From IMG/VR virus record IMGVR_UViG_3300037136_000114, positions 1 through 45,536 of that record: a DNA stretch of 45,536 nt. The stretch is one strand, 5' to 3'. Both the position numbers and the translations under genes were made by a program. The notes beneath the pieces were generated by a model. The model searched no databases. It was given only the letters and a program-made list of their open reading frames with translations, and had not been told where the DNA came from. Origin of the DNA: a virus. Positions 1-7,013 of the stretch are shown here, in pieces (position 1 is the stretch's first letter; each line of letters opens with the position of its first letter).

Positions 1-1
1 A

Positions 2-229
2 AATTTAATTGAGAAAAAAAACCAAAAAATTCCTCTATTGGCGGCCGATGAACAAGTTAAAACTTACATTGCCCTGCTCCCATACGTTTATCCAAAGCTC
101 ACCGCAATAGATCATTCAGGAACAATAACAACCAACCAATCGGGCTCTATCCAAGTTAGATTATCGGAAGATGAACTAAAGGCCGAACTAAACGAAAACC
201 TTAAAAAATTAAAGATGCTAGATGAATGA
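2..229 (+). CDS. terS: Small terminase-like protein, C-terminal part (5'-truncated by window edge)
   Basis: The frame is open from base 2 with no start codon until an internal TTG at 38, and it ends at 229, overlapping the large terminase start by 8 bases. The visible 75 residues are a helical segment with YIALLPYVYPK, followed by a charged C-terminus (EDELKAELNENLKKLK). This resembles small phage DNA-packaging proteins that precede terL; the small subunit recognises phage DNA for packaging. The missing N-terminus is almost certainly the ORF at 45428-45536, whose frame would join this one if a single base were restored at the junction. Function is inferred mainly from position; the family is not certain. 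Confidence 0.6.
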   Translation, partial: NLIEKKNQKIPLLAADEQVKTYIALLPYVYPKLTAIDHSGTITTNQSGSIQVRLSEDELKAELNENLKKLKMLDE

Positions 230-2726
230 ACCACTCATTAAAGCAGTCAAATTCTCAAGAGCACTGCGTATTGAGCGAGCAAGAAAAGAGCTCCTCGCAT
301 TCACAGTCCTCACAAAACCTGACTACCAGGTCAGTTGGCACCACAGAAAACTCTCTGCCAAGCTTGATGCTTTCGCCCGAGGAGACATCAAGTTTCTCAT
401 GGTATTCATGCCCCCACGGCATGGTAAGCTGTGCAGCGTGGATACCCCAATAATGACGCCAAACGGACTCACAACTCACGGCAATATCAAAAAGGGGGAT
501 TATGTTTTTCATCCCAGCGGAAAACCCATAAAGGTATTAGCTAAAAGCAGCCCCATTAAATCAAACGCCAAGATTTATTTCTCAGATAGTTCGATAATTG
601 AATGTCATTTAAATCATGAATGGACTGTTTTTGATCGGAGTTACGGTAGAGAGTTTACCTATGAAACCCACCATTTTTTAAAGAAAACAAAATTTGGAAA
701 AAAGATGAATTGTTTTTCTGGTGGAAGATCGAAATATCAATTACCTGAAATTTCAGCCCTTGAGTTTAAAGAAGCTGTTTTGCCAATGCATCCTTATGTA
801 TTGGGCGCATGGCTTGGAGATGGTACATCTAAAGCTCCTAGAATTACTCATGCACCTTCGGACAATGCGGTTATAAGTAAAATAGTTTCTTTAGGATTCA
901 AAGTATCAAGCATAACCGTTCACCCAAAGTCAGGATGTTTAACCACAGCCTTTGCTGGAACAAGGAACAATGCTGGCCCCATGAGTGCTTCTCTGAAAAA
1001 TCTTGATTTAATAAAAAATAAACATATTCCACAAAAATATAAATTATCTTCAATTGAGCAGCGTTTAGAACTCATAGCCGGTCTTATTGATACAGATGGG
1101 CATGTAGAGCCAAAAACAGGTCGAGTTAGAATAGTAACTGTCTCTAAAAAACTAGCCGATGATATCTCTGATGTCGCTACAACTCTTGGATGGCATCCAT
1201 ATGTAACAATTCAAGAACCATCTCTTTCGAGTAGTGGGATACAGGGAAGAAAGTCTGTTTACACGGTAGGATTTCAACCTGACAGAGAAATACCAGTGGC
1301 CTTAGATCGGAAAAAAATTAAGCGATTTGCTAAACGTAGACGAATAGGGATAGTGAAAGTCGAAGAAACAACAGATGGTAAATTAGGCCATTGCATTCAG
1401 GTGGATTCCCCAGATGGGCTATATCTTGTGGGAGAAAAACTTATCCCTACACACAATTCTGAGCTTGTTTCTCGCCGACTCCCCGCATTCCTCCACGGAC
1501 TCTACCCAGACTGCGAAATCATGGCGGCTTCTTACCTGGATACGTTGGCTTCTGACATGACCATTGACGTTCAAAACATCATCGATAGTCCACTTTATAA
1601 GGAGGTTTTTCCTGAAACATCTATTTACCCGCCAGGGACCAGCTACACTAAAGGAACAAGAAACTCTTCCGAGCATCACATTATCGGTCGAAGAGGTAAA
1701 TATCGCGGCCAAGGTGTCGGAGGTTCTTTCACTGGAAAAGGGGCCAATTTCATCATTATCGATGACCCGATTAAAGGACGGGAAATTGCAGATTCAGTTG
1801 CATTTCGAGAACGACTCTGGAACTTCTACAACAACGATTTATTCTCACGGCTCGAGACCAATCTTGAAACGGGAAGACAAGGGCAAATCCTAATCACTCA
1901 GACGCGCTGGCACGAAGATGATCTCTCGGGACGCCTCCTTGAACTAATGGCAAAAGATAAAAACTCGATTCAATGGGAGATTTTATCCTATCCAGCAATT
2001 AGGTGTGATATGGACACCGAGTCCGATACTAGAAAAATTGGCGAGCCGCTTTGGCCTGAGAAATACAACATTGATCAGCTAAATCAAATCAAAGCCAGCA
2101 TCGGTCCGCGCGCATGGGGATCTCTTTATCAGCAATCACCAGTCCCAGATGGCGGCGGTTTATTTAAAGATGAGATGTTTGGCTTCTGCGACGTGAGCAT
2201 TAAAGACGTTAGCTATTCATTCATTATGGCTGATACGGCCTACAAAGAAAAACAAGAGAATGATTTCACTGTCTTTACACTCTTCGGCGTTAAAGAAGAA
2301 CAGCTCTTTGTCGTCGATGTGTTACGGGCACAAATAAAGGCCTCGGATATCGAATCAGCATTTGAGCCATTCGTTAGAAAATACTGTAGAACTTATGGAT
2401 ATCGTGGAACTTATATTGAGCCAAAGGGTCATGGGATTTACCTAAATCAAGCTTGGGCCAAGAAGGGTCTCATGATTCCAGGCGATACAGATATCGAGGA
2501 ATTCTACAAGGACAGGCGCTTTGATAAAGTTGAGCGAGCTAATAACGTTGTTCCGCATCTTGCTAATCGTAAGGTTTACTTCAATAATCTTATTGGGAAC
2601 AAGGAAGACTTAGTTGCGGAATGCTTAACATTTCCAAAGGGCAAGCATGATGATTTCCTAGATACTTTAGTTGATGGCCTAAAAATGGCTTATGGGCGAT
2701 CAATATCGATGTTTGATGTTTACTAA
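222..2726 (+). CDS. terL: Terminase large subunit, interrupted by an intein
   Basis: 834 codons encode a 491-residue packaging ATPase/nuclease plus a 343-residue intein (residues 70-412). The ATPase drives DNA into the prohead and the C-terminal nuclease cuts the concatemer. The Walker A motif PPRHGK (64-69) is completed only after splicing by S413-E-L. Walker B is FIIIDD (about 510-515). The RNase H-like nuclease domain starts near ADTAYK (D671), with further acidic residues in KHDDFLD (D810, D811, D814). The mature length is normal for a phage large terminase. The gene overlaps terS by 8 bases and is followed after 21 bases by the portal gene. The family call is secure; splicing is inferred. 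Confidence 0.95.
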   Translation: MNEPLIKAVKFSRALRIERARKELLAFTVLTKPDYQVSWHHRKLSAKLDAFARGDIKFLMVFMPPRHGKLCSVDTPIMTPNGLTTHGNIKKGDYVFHPSGKPIKVLAKSSPIKSNAKIYFSDSSIIECHLNHEWTVFDRSYGREFTYETHHFLKKTKFGKKMNCFSGGRSKYQLPEISALEFKEAVLPMHPYVLGAWLGDGTSKAPRITHAPSDNAVISKIVSLGFKVSSITVHPKSGCLTTAFAGTRNNAGPMSASLKNLDLIKNKHIPQKYKLSSIEQRLELIAGLIDTDGHVEPKTGRVRIVTVSKKLADDISDVATTLGWHPYVTIQEPSLSSSGIQGRKSVYTVGFQPDREIPVALDRKKIKRFAKRRRIGIVKVEETTDGKLGHCIQVDSPDGLYLVGEKLIPTHNSELVSRRLPAFLHGLYPDCEIMAASYLDTLASDMTIDVQNIIDSPLYKEVFPETSIYPPGTSYTKGTRNSSEHHIIGRRGKYRGQGVGGSFTGKGANFIIIDDPIKGREIADSVAFRERLWNFYNNDLFSRLETNLETGRQGQILITQTRWHEDDLSGRLLELMAKDKNSIQWEILSYPAIRCDMDTESDTRKIGEPLWPEKYNIDQLNQIKASIGPRAWGSLYQQSPVPDGGGLFKDEMFGFCDVSIKDVSYSFIMADTAYKEKQENDFTVFTLFGVKEEQLFVVDVLRAQIKASDIESAFEPFVRKYCRTYGYRGTYIEPKGHGIYLNQAWAKKGLMIPGDTDIEEFYKDRRFDKVERANNVVPHLANRKVYFNNLIGNKEDLVAECLTFPKGKHDDFLDTLVDGLKMAYGRSISMFDVY
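429..1457 (+). other. TerL intein with LAGLIDADG endonuclease (class 3-like)
   Basis: In-frame 343-residue insertion. The N-terminal Hint block reads LCSVDTPIMTPNG and the C-terminal block ends LIPTHN before the +1 Ser. Removing it exactly restores PPRHGK-SEL, which fixes the borders. Two LAGLIDADG-type motifs (LGAWLGDGT and IAGLIDTDG) show an embedded homing endonuclease. Aligned on the DT of block A, position 1 is Leu rather than Cys, Ser or Ala. Trp65 (NHEW), Cys322 (GHCIQVD) and Thr341 (PTHN) match the W-C-T residues that define class 3 inteins, which begin splicing from the block F Cys. The alternative reading, Cys71 of the precursor as residue 1, would leave an extra Leu inside the Walker A motif. 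Confidence 0.9.
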
Positions 2727-2747
2727 CTAGTTTCAGGGGGATAACAG

Positions 2748-4301
2748 GTGGGCAAAAAAGTTACAAAGAAGAGCTCTATTAAAAATGTTTCACGTGGAAC
2801 AAAAAAGGTAGAGAACGCAAGCGCAAATGAATTCATAGGGTTCGGTCAGCCTCCAAAGGGAGGCTTAGCTGGCATTCCAGGCGGCCAAACATTTCAACCT
2901 GTTGAAGACACCACAACAATGTTTACCAACCTTCGTTGGTATCTCATATCAAACTTCCGCCAAGTCCTCTCTCAAGGTTATGTGGAGCTAGGACTAATAC
3001 AAACCATTGTGAACGTTCCAATTGACGATGGATTGCGGGGCGGAGTTTTGCTTAAATCCAGACAATTAGATGAAAGCCAAATCAGGGAACTCCAAATATC
3101 ACTCGACCGTGACGACGATATCAATACATGCGGATGGGCAGCAAAGTGGAATAGATTATACGGGGGTGCTGGAATTCTTATACTCACAGATGATCAAGAC
3201 CCCGAAGAACCATTCGACATCTCAAAAATCACGAAAGAGACGGACTTAGAGTTTCGCGCTGTAGATATGTGGGAGCTGTTCTGGGATAAACAGAACACCG
3301 AAGGATATGACCCGCAAATCCAAGCGCAGGATTTTGAGTTCTACAGCTATTACTCAGAAAACATTCATAAATCGCGAGTCATGCGTCTTAAGTCCATTCA
3401 AGCTCCAAGCTTTATTCGTCCACGCTTAAGGGGTTGGGGAGTTTCGGTTGTTGAGGCGCTAGTTCGCTCCATCAATCAATACCTAAAAGCAACAGACCTT
3501 GGCTTTGAAGTGCTCGATGAATTTAAGATCGATTACTATAAGCTAAAAAACCTAGCCAGTTCTCTTCTCTCCCCTAATGGTTTCGAGAAAACAGCTAGAC
3601 GAATTCAGAATATGAATCTGCAAAAGAACTATAACCATGCCGTTGTAATGGATACCGAGGATGATTTCATCCAAAAGCAGTTGTCCTTTGCGGGCTTGGC
3701 TGAGGCAATGGACGGTATTCGTATGCAGGTCGCGGCCGACATGAGGATGCCCATAACAAAGCTCTTCGGGACTTCGGTTAGCAAGGGATTCGCAACAGAT
3801 CAAAACGACATGGAAAACTACAATTCCATGGTCGAATCTGAGGTAAGAAACAAACTCAAATACGACATTCTTCGAATATGCGAAATTAAATGCCAAAAAC
3901 TCTTTGGCTTTATTCCAGATGACATGGAGCTTGAATTCAAACCGCTTCGTGAGCTTAGTGCCATTGACCAAGAAACCGTTCGCACTCAGAAGTTCGCAAG
4001 ACTTCAAAGTGCGGCTGATACGGGACGCATTTCCCTTCAAGAATATCGAGATGCAGCTAACAAGGGTAATCTCTTTGATATTCAACTCGATACCACAGAA
4101 GACGGTATTGATATTGGTGACAACGAAGAAACTGAAGTCGCAGGCGAGGAAGAATCTCGTGATCCGGAAAAGGATTTAGACGTCGAAGATCCGGGAGCCA
4201 ATCGATTTGATACTAGGAAGGTTCGAGGCGGTATTGATCTCGAGCCACAAGCTCCAGGGGCAAAAGAAATGAAACCAGGTAAAGAGGGGAAGGATAAATG
4301 A
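2748..4301 (+). CDS. Portal protein (DUF1073 type)
   Basis: The 517-residue protein follows terL and precedes the MuF gene, the usual portal position. It resembles DUF1073 portal proteins: an N-terminal stretch with YVELGLIQTIVNVPIDDGLR, a central region with VRSINQYLKATDLG and MRMPITKLFGTS, and an acidic, charged C-terminus. The portal forms the dodecameric ring at one capsid vertex through which DNA is packaged. The start is GTG at 2748, preceded by a GGGGGAT Shine-Dalgarno. The stop overlaps the next small ORF (ATGA at 4298). Confidence 0.9.
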   Translation: MGKKVTKKSSIKNVSRGTKKVENASANEFIGFGQPPKGGLAGIPGGQTFQPVEDTTTMFTNLRWYLISNFRQVLSQGYVELGLIQTIVNVPIDDGLRGGVLLKSRQLDESQIRELQISLDRDDDINTCGWAAKWNRLYGGAGILILTDDQDPEEPFDISKITKETDLEFRAVDMWELFWDKQNTEGYDPQIQAQDFEFYSYYSENIHKSRVMRLKSIQAPSFIRPRLRGWGVSVVEALVRSINQYLKATDLGFEVLDEFKIDYYKLKNLASSLLSPNGFEKTARRIQNMNLQKNYNHAVVMDTEDDFIQKQLSFAGLAEAMDGIRMQVAADMRMPITKLFGTSVSKGFATDQNDMENYNSMVESEVRNKLKYDILRICEIKCQKLFGFIPDDMELEFKPLRELSAIDQETVRTQKFARLQSAADTGRISLQEYRDAANKGNLFDIQLDTTEDGIDIGDNEETEVAGEEESRDPEKDLDVEDPGANRFDTRKVRGGIDLEPQAPGAKEMKPGKEGKDK

Positions 4302-4456
4302 GAAAAGGACCATTAAAGGGGCGAAGTCTTAATTCAAAAAAAGACAAAAACAGTAATCGCGGTTGGGAAGAGGTCAAATCTAAAAAGGATCGTGTAAAAG
4401 CAAAAAAAGAAAAGAACAAAATCTACAAGGCTTCAAGATTCGGGGGAATCAAATGA
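4298..4456 (+). CDS. Small basic protein, 52 aa, unknown function
   Basis: A 52-codon ORF linked by ATGA overlaps to the portal gene upstream and to the HTH gene downstream. The product is very Lys/Arg-rich (KGRSLNSKKDKN, KKEKNKIYKASR) with no hydrophobic core, so it may be a disordered nucleic-acid-binding peptide. Both-sided stop/start coupling in the late operon is the main reason to think it is translated. I do not recognise a family. Confidence 0.6.
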   Translation: MRKGPLKGRSLNSKKDKNSNRGWEEVKSKKDRVKAKKEKNKIYKASRFGGIK

Positions 4457-4905
4457 ACGACATGGGGAATTGGATGCCGGGGATGACGCTAGAGATGGTC
4501 GAGAAAATGACAATTCAGGCCGCTTTTCATTATTTTCGTGGAAACAAGACACAGACATCAATTGCCCTTGGATGTTCAGTTAGAACACTTGATACTAAAT
4601 TGGAGAAATATGAAGCCGACCGAGAACTTGAACGAATCAGATATGAACAAGACAAACGTGAGCGAGCAAACACCCTCCAGCGCTTGCGCGGAATCCATCC
4701 CACCGAAGCCGTTGAATCGTCGCGGTCAAGCCTTTACCATGCCGATTCCGGGGTTCACCTGGAATCCCCTACTTTCACTGGAAAGGAACCGGCCGTGTCC
4801 GTGCCTGAGCGGCCGCAAGTTCAAGAAATGTTGTCTAATGAAGCTTCCGCGGGCAGTCCCGGAAAAGGAAGCAGCAAGATTCCGCGCTCTAATAAGAATG
4901 GATAA
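4453..4905 (+). CDS. Fis-type helix-turn-helix protein
   Basis: 150 residues. The N-terminal part (about 15-55) has the pattern of a Fis/HTH_8 motif, with FRGNKTQTSIALGCSVRTLD followed by a basic/acidic coiled segment. This predicts DNA binding, perhaps in packaging or late regulation given its place between portal and head genes. A GGGGG Shine-Dalgarno lies upstream. The last 88 codons (from 4643) overlap the SEC-C gene in another frame and have low-complexity Ser/Pro/Glu composition, so this C-terminal tail may be only a by-product of the overlap. Confidence 0.7.
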   Translation: MNDMGNWMPGMTLEMVEKMTIQAAFHYFRGNKTQTSIALGCSVRTLDTKLEKYEADRELERIRYEQDKRERANTLQRLRGIHPTEAVESSRSSLYHADSGVHLESPTFTGKEPAVSVPERPQVQEMLSNEASAGSPGKGSSKIPRSNKNG

Positions 4906-5008
4906 GGTTGTTTTCAACACTTTGGAAAACGATTCTGTTTTAAAGGAATTAGGATATGAATTACCAAAGCCTAAAGAATCCAATGAAAAACTCCCAGACC
5001 CTAGTTGA
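4643..5008 (+). CDS. SEC-C motif zinc-binding protein
   Basis: 121 residues starting at ATG 4643 inside the HTH gene. It contains ERNRPCPCLSGRKFKKCC, the CxC...CC pattern of SEC-C zinc-binding motifs (usually CPCGSGKKFKxCC; here Leu replaces the first Gly). Upstream is a Pro-rich stretch with MPIPGFTWNPLL, and the C-terminus is helical and charged. Similar small SEC-C proteins occur between portal and MuF genes of phages. The role is not known. An in-frame GTG/ATG further upstream (track start 4538) would add residues that do not look conserved. Confidence 0.75.
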   Translation: MNKTNVSEQTPSSACAESIPPKPLNRRGQAFTMPIPGFTWNPLLSLERNRPCPCLSGRKFKKCCLMKLPRAVPEKEAARFRALIRMDKVVFNTLENDSVLKELGYELPKPKESNEKLPDPS

Positions 5009-6935
5009 GCTTCCATCAATAAAGGAAACGACGGAGGATTATGAAGCGCTCGAAAGCTACATCAAAAAGATATTCAAGAAAGAAATCTATATCCCCCTTA
5101 TTAGTGAATTTGGTGGAAATAGTAGGGTCATTAAGAACTCGGCAGAAACCTTATTATCTGCAATACAAAGTGGGAGAATACAGTTTTATCGTGGCGTGTT
5201 CTCAGGCGAGTTCAACTCGGAAATCTCAAAAGAGTTAAAAAAGCTTGGCGCTACATGGGATAGGTCTAAAAAGGCATGGAAGCTACCATCGGCTGATTTA
5301 CCGCTTGATGTTCGCATGGCCATCTCAGCCTCAGCCTCCCAGTTTCAGAGAAAGCTTGAAAAAATAGATAGAATTTTGGCGGCCATAAGCCCAGAAGAGT
5401 TAGCCGGATCAATGCAAATGACCAGGTTCTTTGATTCAGCTTTATGGAAGGTTGAAAAGTCCTTAAAAAAATCCATGAAGAATCTTGTTGTTCAACCTGA
5501 GCTAACAAAGGAACAAAGACAACGTATCGCTGATGAATGGCAAAACAACATGAAGCTTTGGATTCATGATTTCACCGAAAAAGAAATAAAAGAACTTCGA
5601 GGTAAGATCCAAAAGACCATATTCGCCGGCAATCGATACGAATCAGCCATTAAGACAATTCAAAAATCCTATCAAGTTTCAGCCAATAAAGCCAAGTTCT
5701 TAGCCAGACAAGAAACGATGCTTTTGATGACTAAGTTCAAGGAAACAAGATACCAAGATGCAGGCGTTAACGAATACAAATGGCGCTGTGTAAAAGGAAC
5801 CCCGCTTCATCCAGTTCGTCCCATGCACAAGGCGCTTAATGACAGGTCCGAGAAGGGTGAGATATTTCGATTCGATCAACCACCTGTTGATGATCCAAAA
5901 GGCGGAAGACATAACCCCTCACAAAATTATAATTGCTTACCTGGCAACACAGTCGTGAGTTTCGACCAACCTGTATTGAAGATATTTAAACGTAGATACA
6001 CGGGAAAAACGGCCATACTTGTCACGGACGACAATGTGGTCATTGAGACGACAGGAAATCATCCTATATTGACGAACTCCGGCTGGCGTCCCGCCAATGA
6101 GGTCAATCTCGGTGATTATCTTTTCAAGCGCGTAGGGGAAAGCATCGATATCAAAAAGATGAATGGCCAATATGTGGAAGCCGGCATTGAGGATATATTT
6201 AGTGCGCTTTCTATTTGTTCTCCAATAATGGTTGACAGACTTTCCAGTTCTGATTTCCACGGCGATGTCATTGAAGACAAGCAAGTCGACATTATAAGTC
6301 CCAATCGCGAATTGATTCTTAACGGGATAACCGAGCTTTATGAAATGTTCGAAGAATTCCTTTTCAAGGGGACCTTCTCTTCTCGAACAAGATTTAGCTC
6401 TTTTGATAAGACTACTACGACGTGGGGGCTTGCCTCTGACAGCTTCATTGGCTTTTTTAACGAGCTTACGCTTTTCCTTCAAAGACATTCTCCCGAATCT
6501 AAGTGTATTAGCCTCCGAGCCAGATCTCTTCTTGATCCCACAAAGCTTAAGCCATCTGGAAATAGTACTCCGTTTAACTCTATATTTTTTAGCGACGGCA
6601 AGTTCACTCATCCCAAACTTGTAATCCTTAATAGCGTGATGATTAATGGGTGTTGTATTCCAGGAAACGAATCTACCGACTCTTTCGATAGAGACTCCCC
6701 TTTCTCTAAGGCGCTCGCTGAGCAAGTCGGGATTGACTTTAAGTCTGCGTCCGATTTCAGCAATAGTGCGCTTGGAGCCTCGATAAAGCCTCTCCGCATC
6801 ATCGATAAGAGTTTCAGGGATTTTAGCGGTCACGTTTACAACCTCCAAACTGGTATGAATTGGTATTATGCTAATAGCCTAGTAATGGCAAATTGTCGCT
6901 GCACGGCCGTTCCTGTTGTGCGATTCAAAAAGTAA
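4956..6935 (+). CDS. MuF-like head morphogenesis protein, interrupted by an intein
   Basis: 659 codons: a 339-residue head protein plus a 320-residue intein (residues 327-646). The extein is mostly helical. Its C-terminus reads YKWRCVKGTPLHPVRPMHKALN, then RHNPSQNYN joined after splicing to CRCTAVPVV, the conserved end of the SPP1 gp7/Mu gpF minor head protein domain. These proteins sit in the prohead next to the portal. The start at 4956 has an upstream AAGGAATTAGGAT element and overlaps the SEC-C gene by 53 bases; ATG 4983 is an alternative start. The insertion lies in the most conserved motif of the family, as expected for an intein. Confidence 0.9.
   Translation: MNYQSLKNPMKNSQTLVELPSIKETTEDYEALESYIKKIFKKEIYIPLISEFGGNSRVIKNSAETLLSAIQSGRIQFYRGVFSGEFNSEISKELKKLGATWDRSKKAWKLPSADLPLDVRMAISASASQFQRKLEKIDRILAAISPEELAGSMQMTRFFDSALWKVEKSLKKSMKNLVVQPELTKEQRQRIADEWQNNMKLWIHDFTEKEIKELRGKIQKTIFAGNRYESAIKTIQKSYQVSANKAKFLARQETMLLMTKFKETRYQDAGVNEYKWRCVKGTPLHPVRPMHKALNDRSEKGEIFRFDQPPVDDPKGGRHNPSQNYNCLPGNTVVSFDQPVLKIFKRRYTGKTAILVTDDNVVIETTGNHPILTNSGWRPANEVNLGDYLFKRVGESIDIKKMNGQYVEAGIEDIFSALSICSPIMVDRLSSSDFHGDVIEDKQVDIISPNRELILNGITELYEMFEEFLFKGTFSSRTRFSSFDKTTTTWGLASDSFIGFFNELTLFLQRHSPESKCISLRARSLLDPTKLKPSGNSTPFNSIFFSDGKFTHPKLVILNSVMINGCCIPGNESTDSFDRDSPFSKALAEQVGIDFKSASDFSNSALGASIKPLRIIDKSFRDFSGHVYNLQTGMNWYYANSLVMANCRCTAVPVVRFKK
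5934..6893 (+). other. MuF intein (Hint domain halves flanking an antisense endonuclease gene)
   Basis: The insertion begins CLPGNTVVSF (Cys1, block A), then block B TTGNHPILTNSGW and GDYLFK. It ends with block F HVYNLQT and block G SLVMAN before the +1 Cys of the extein. Excision rejoins NYN to CRCTAV. The penultimate residue is Ala rather than the usual His. The middle (about residues 70-290) reads as a Ser/Phe/Leu-rich chain on this strand because the complementary strand encodes a Lys/Arg/Glu-rich endonuclease in codon register. The plus-strand frame stays open throughout, so the precursor can still be made and spliced. Confidence 0.85.
5937..6833 (-). CDS. Antisense homing endonuclease inside the MuF intein (HTH plus Vsr/EDxHD-like nuclease)
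   Basis: 298 residues on the strand opposite the intein. The GTG start at 6833 is preceded by a GGAGGTT Shine-Dalgarno 7 bases upstream, located in the DNA for intein block F. Two helix-turn-helix segments are visible (TIAEIGRRLKVNPDLLSERL and ELAVAKKYRVKRSTISRWLK). After a basic linker comes a Vsr/EDxHD-type nuclease core: EKEFFEHFIKLGYPVKNQF, TYNVDLLVFNDIAVEI and TKYILNAGFHILAI. The stop at 5937 directly abuts the first codon of the intein. Composition is typical of a DNA-binding enzyme, whereas the sense strand is not. It probably cleaves intein-less MuF alleles. The specific nuclease family is an inference from motifs. Confidence 0.8.
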   Translation of the reverse strand: MTAKIPETLIDDAERLYRGSKRTIAEIGRRLKVNPDLLSERLRERGVSIERVGRFVSWNTTPINHHAIKDYKFGMSELAVAKKYRVKRSTISRWLKLCGIKKRSGSEANTLRFGRMSLKEKRKLVKKANEAVRGKPPRRSSLIKRAKSCSRREGPLEKEFFEHFIKLGYPVKNQFAIGTYNVDLLVFNDIAVEIRTGKSVNHYWRTNRKRTKYILNAGFHILAIHLFDIDAFPYALEKIITEIDLIGGTPAGVRQYRMISCRLNDHIVVRDKYGRFSRVSTFKYLQYRLVETHDCVAR

Positions 6936-7013
6936 CGCAAAATCTTCCGGCAGTAATGTAGCGACAATTTTACCTATTGAATTAATTTAGATTTCCTTCA
7001 CACTGAAAGTTCG

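Noticed and set aside
3552-4085. Minus-strand 177-residue ORF within the portal gene
   Set aside because: No Shine-Dalgarno, no recognisable motif, and composition of a typical complement shadow, unlike the antisense ORF in the MuF intein.
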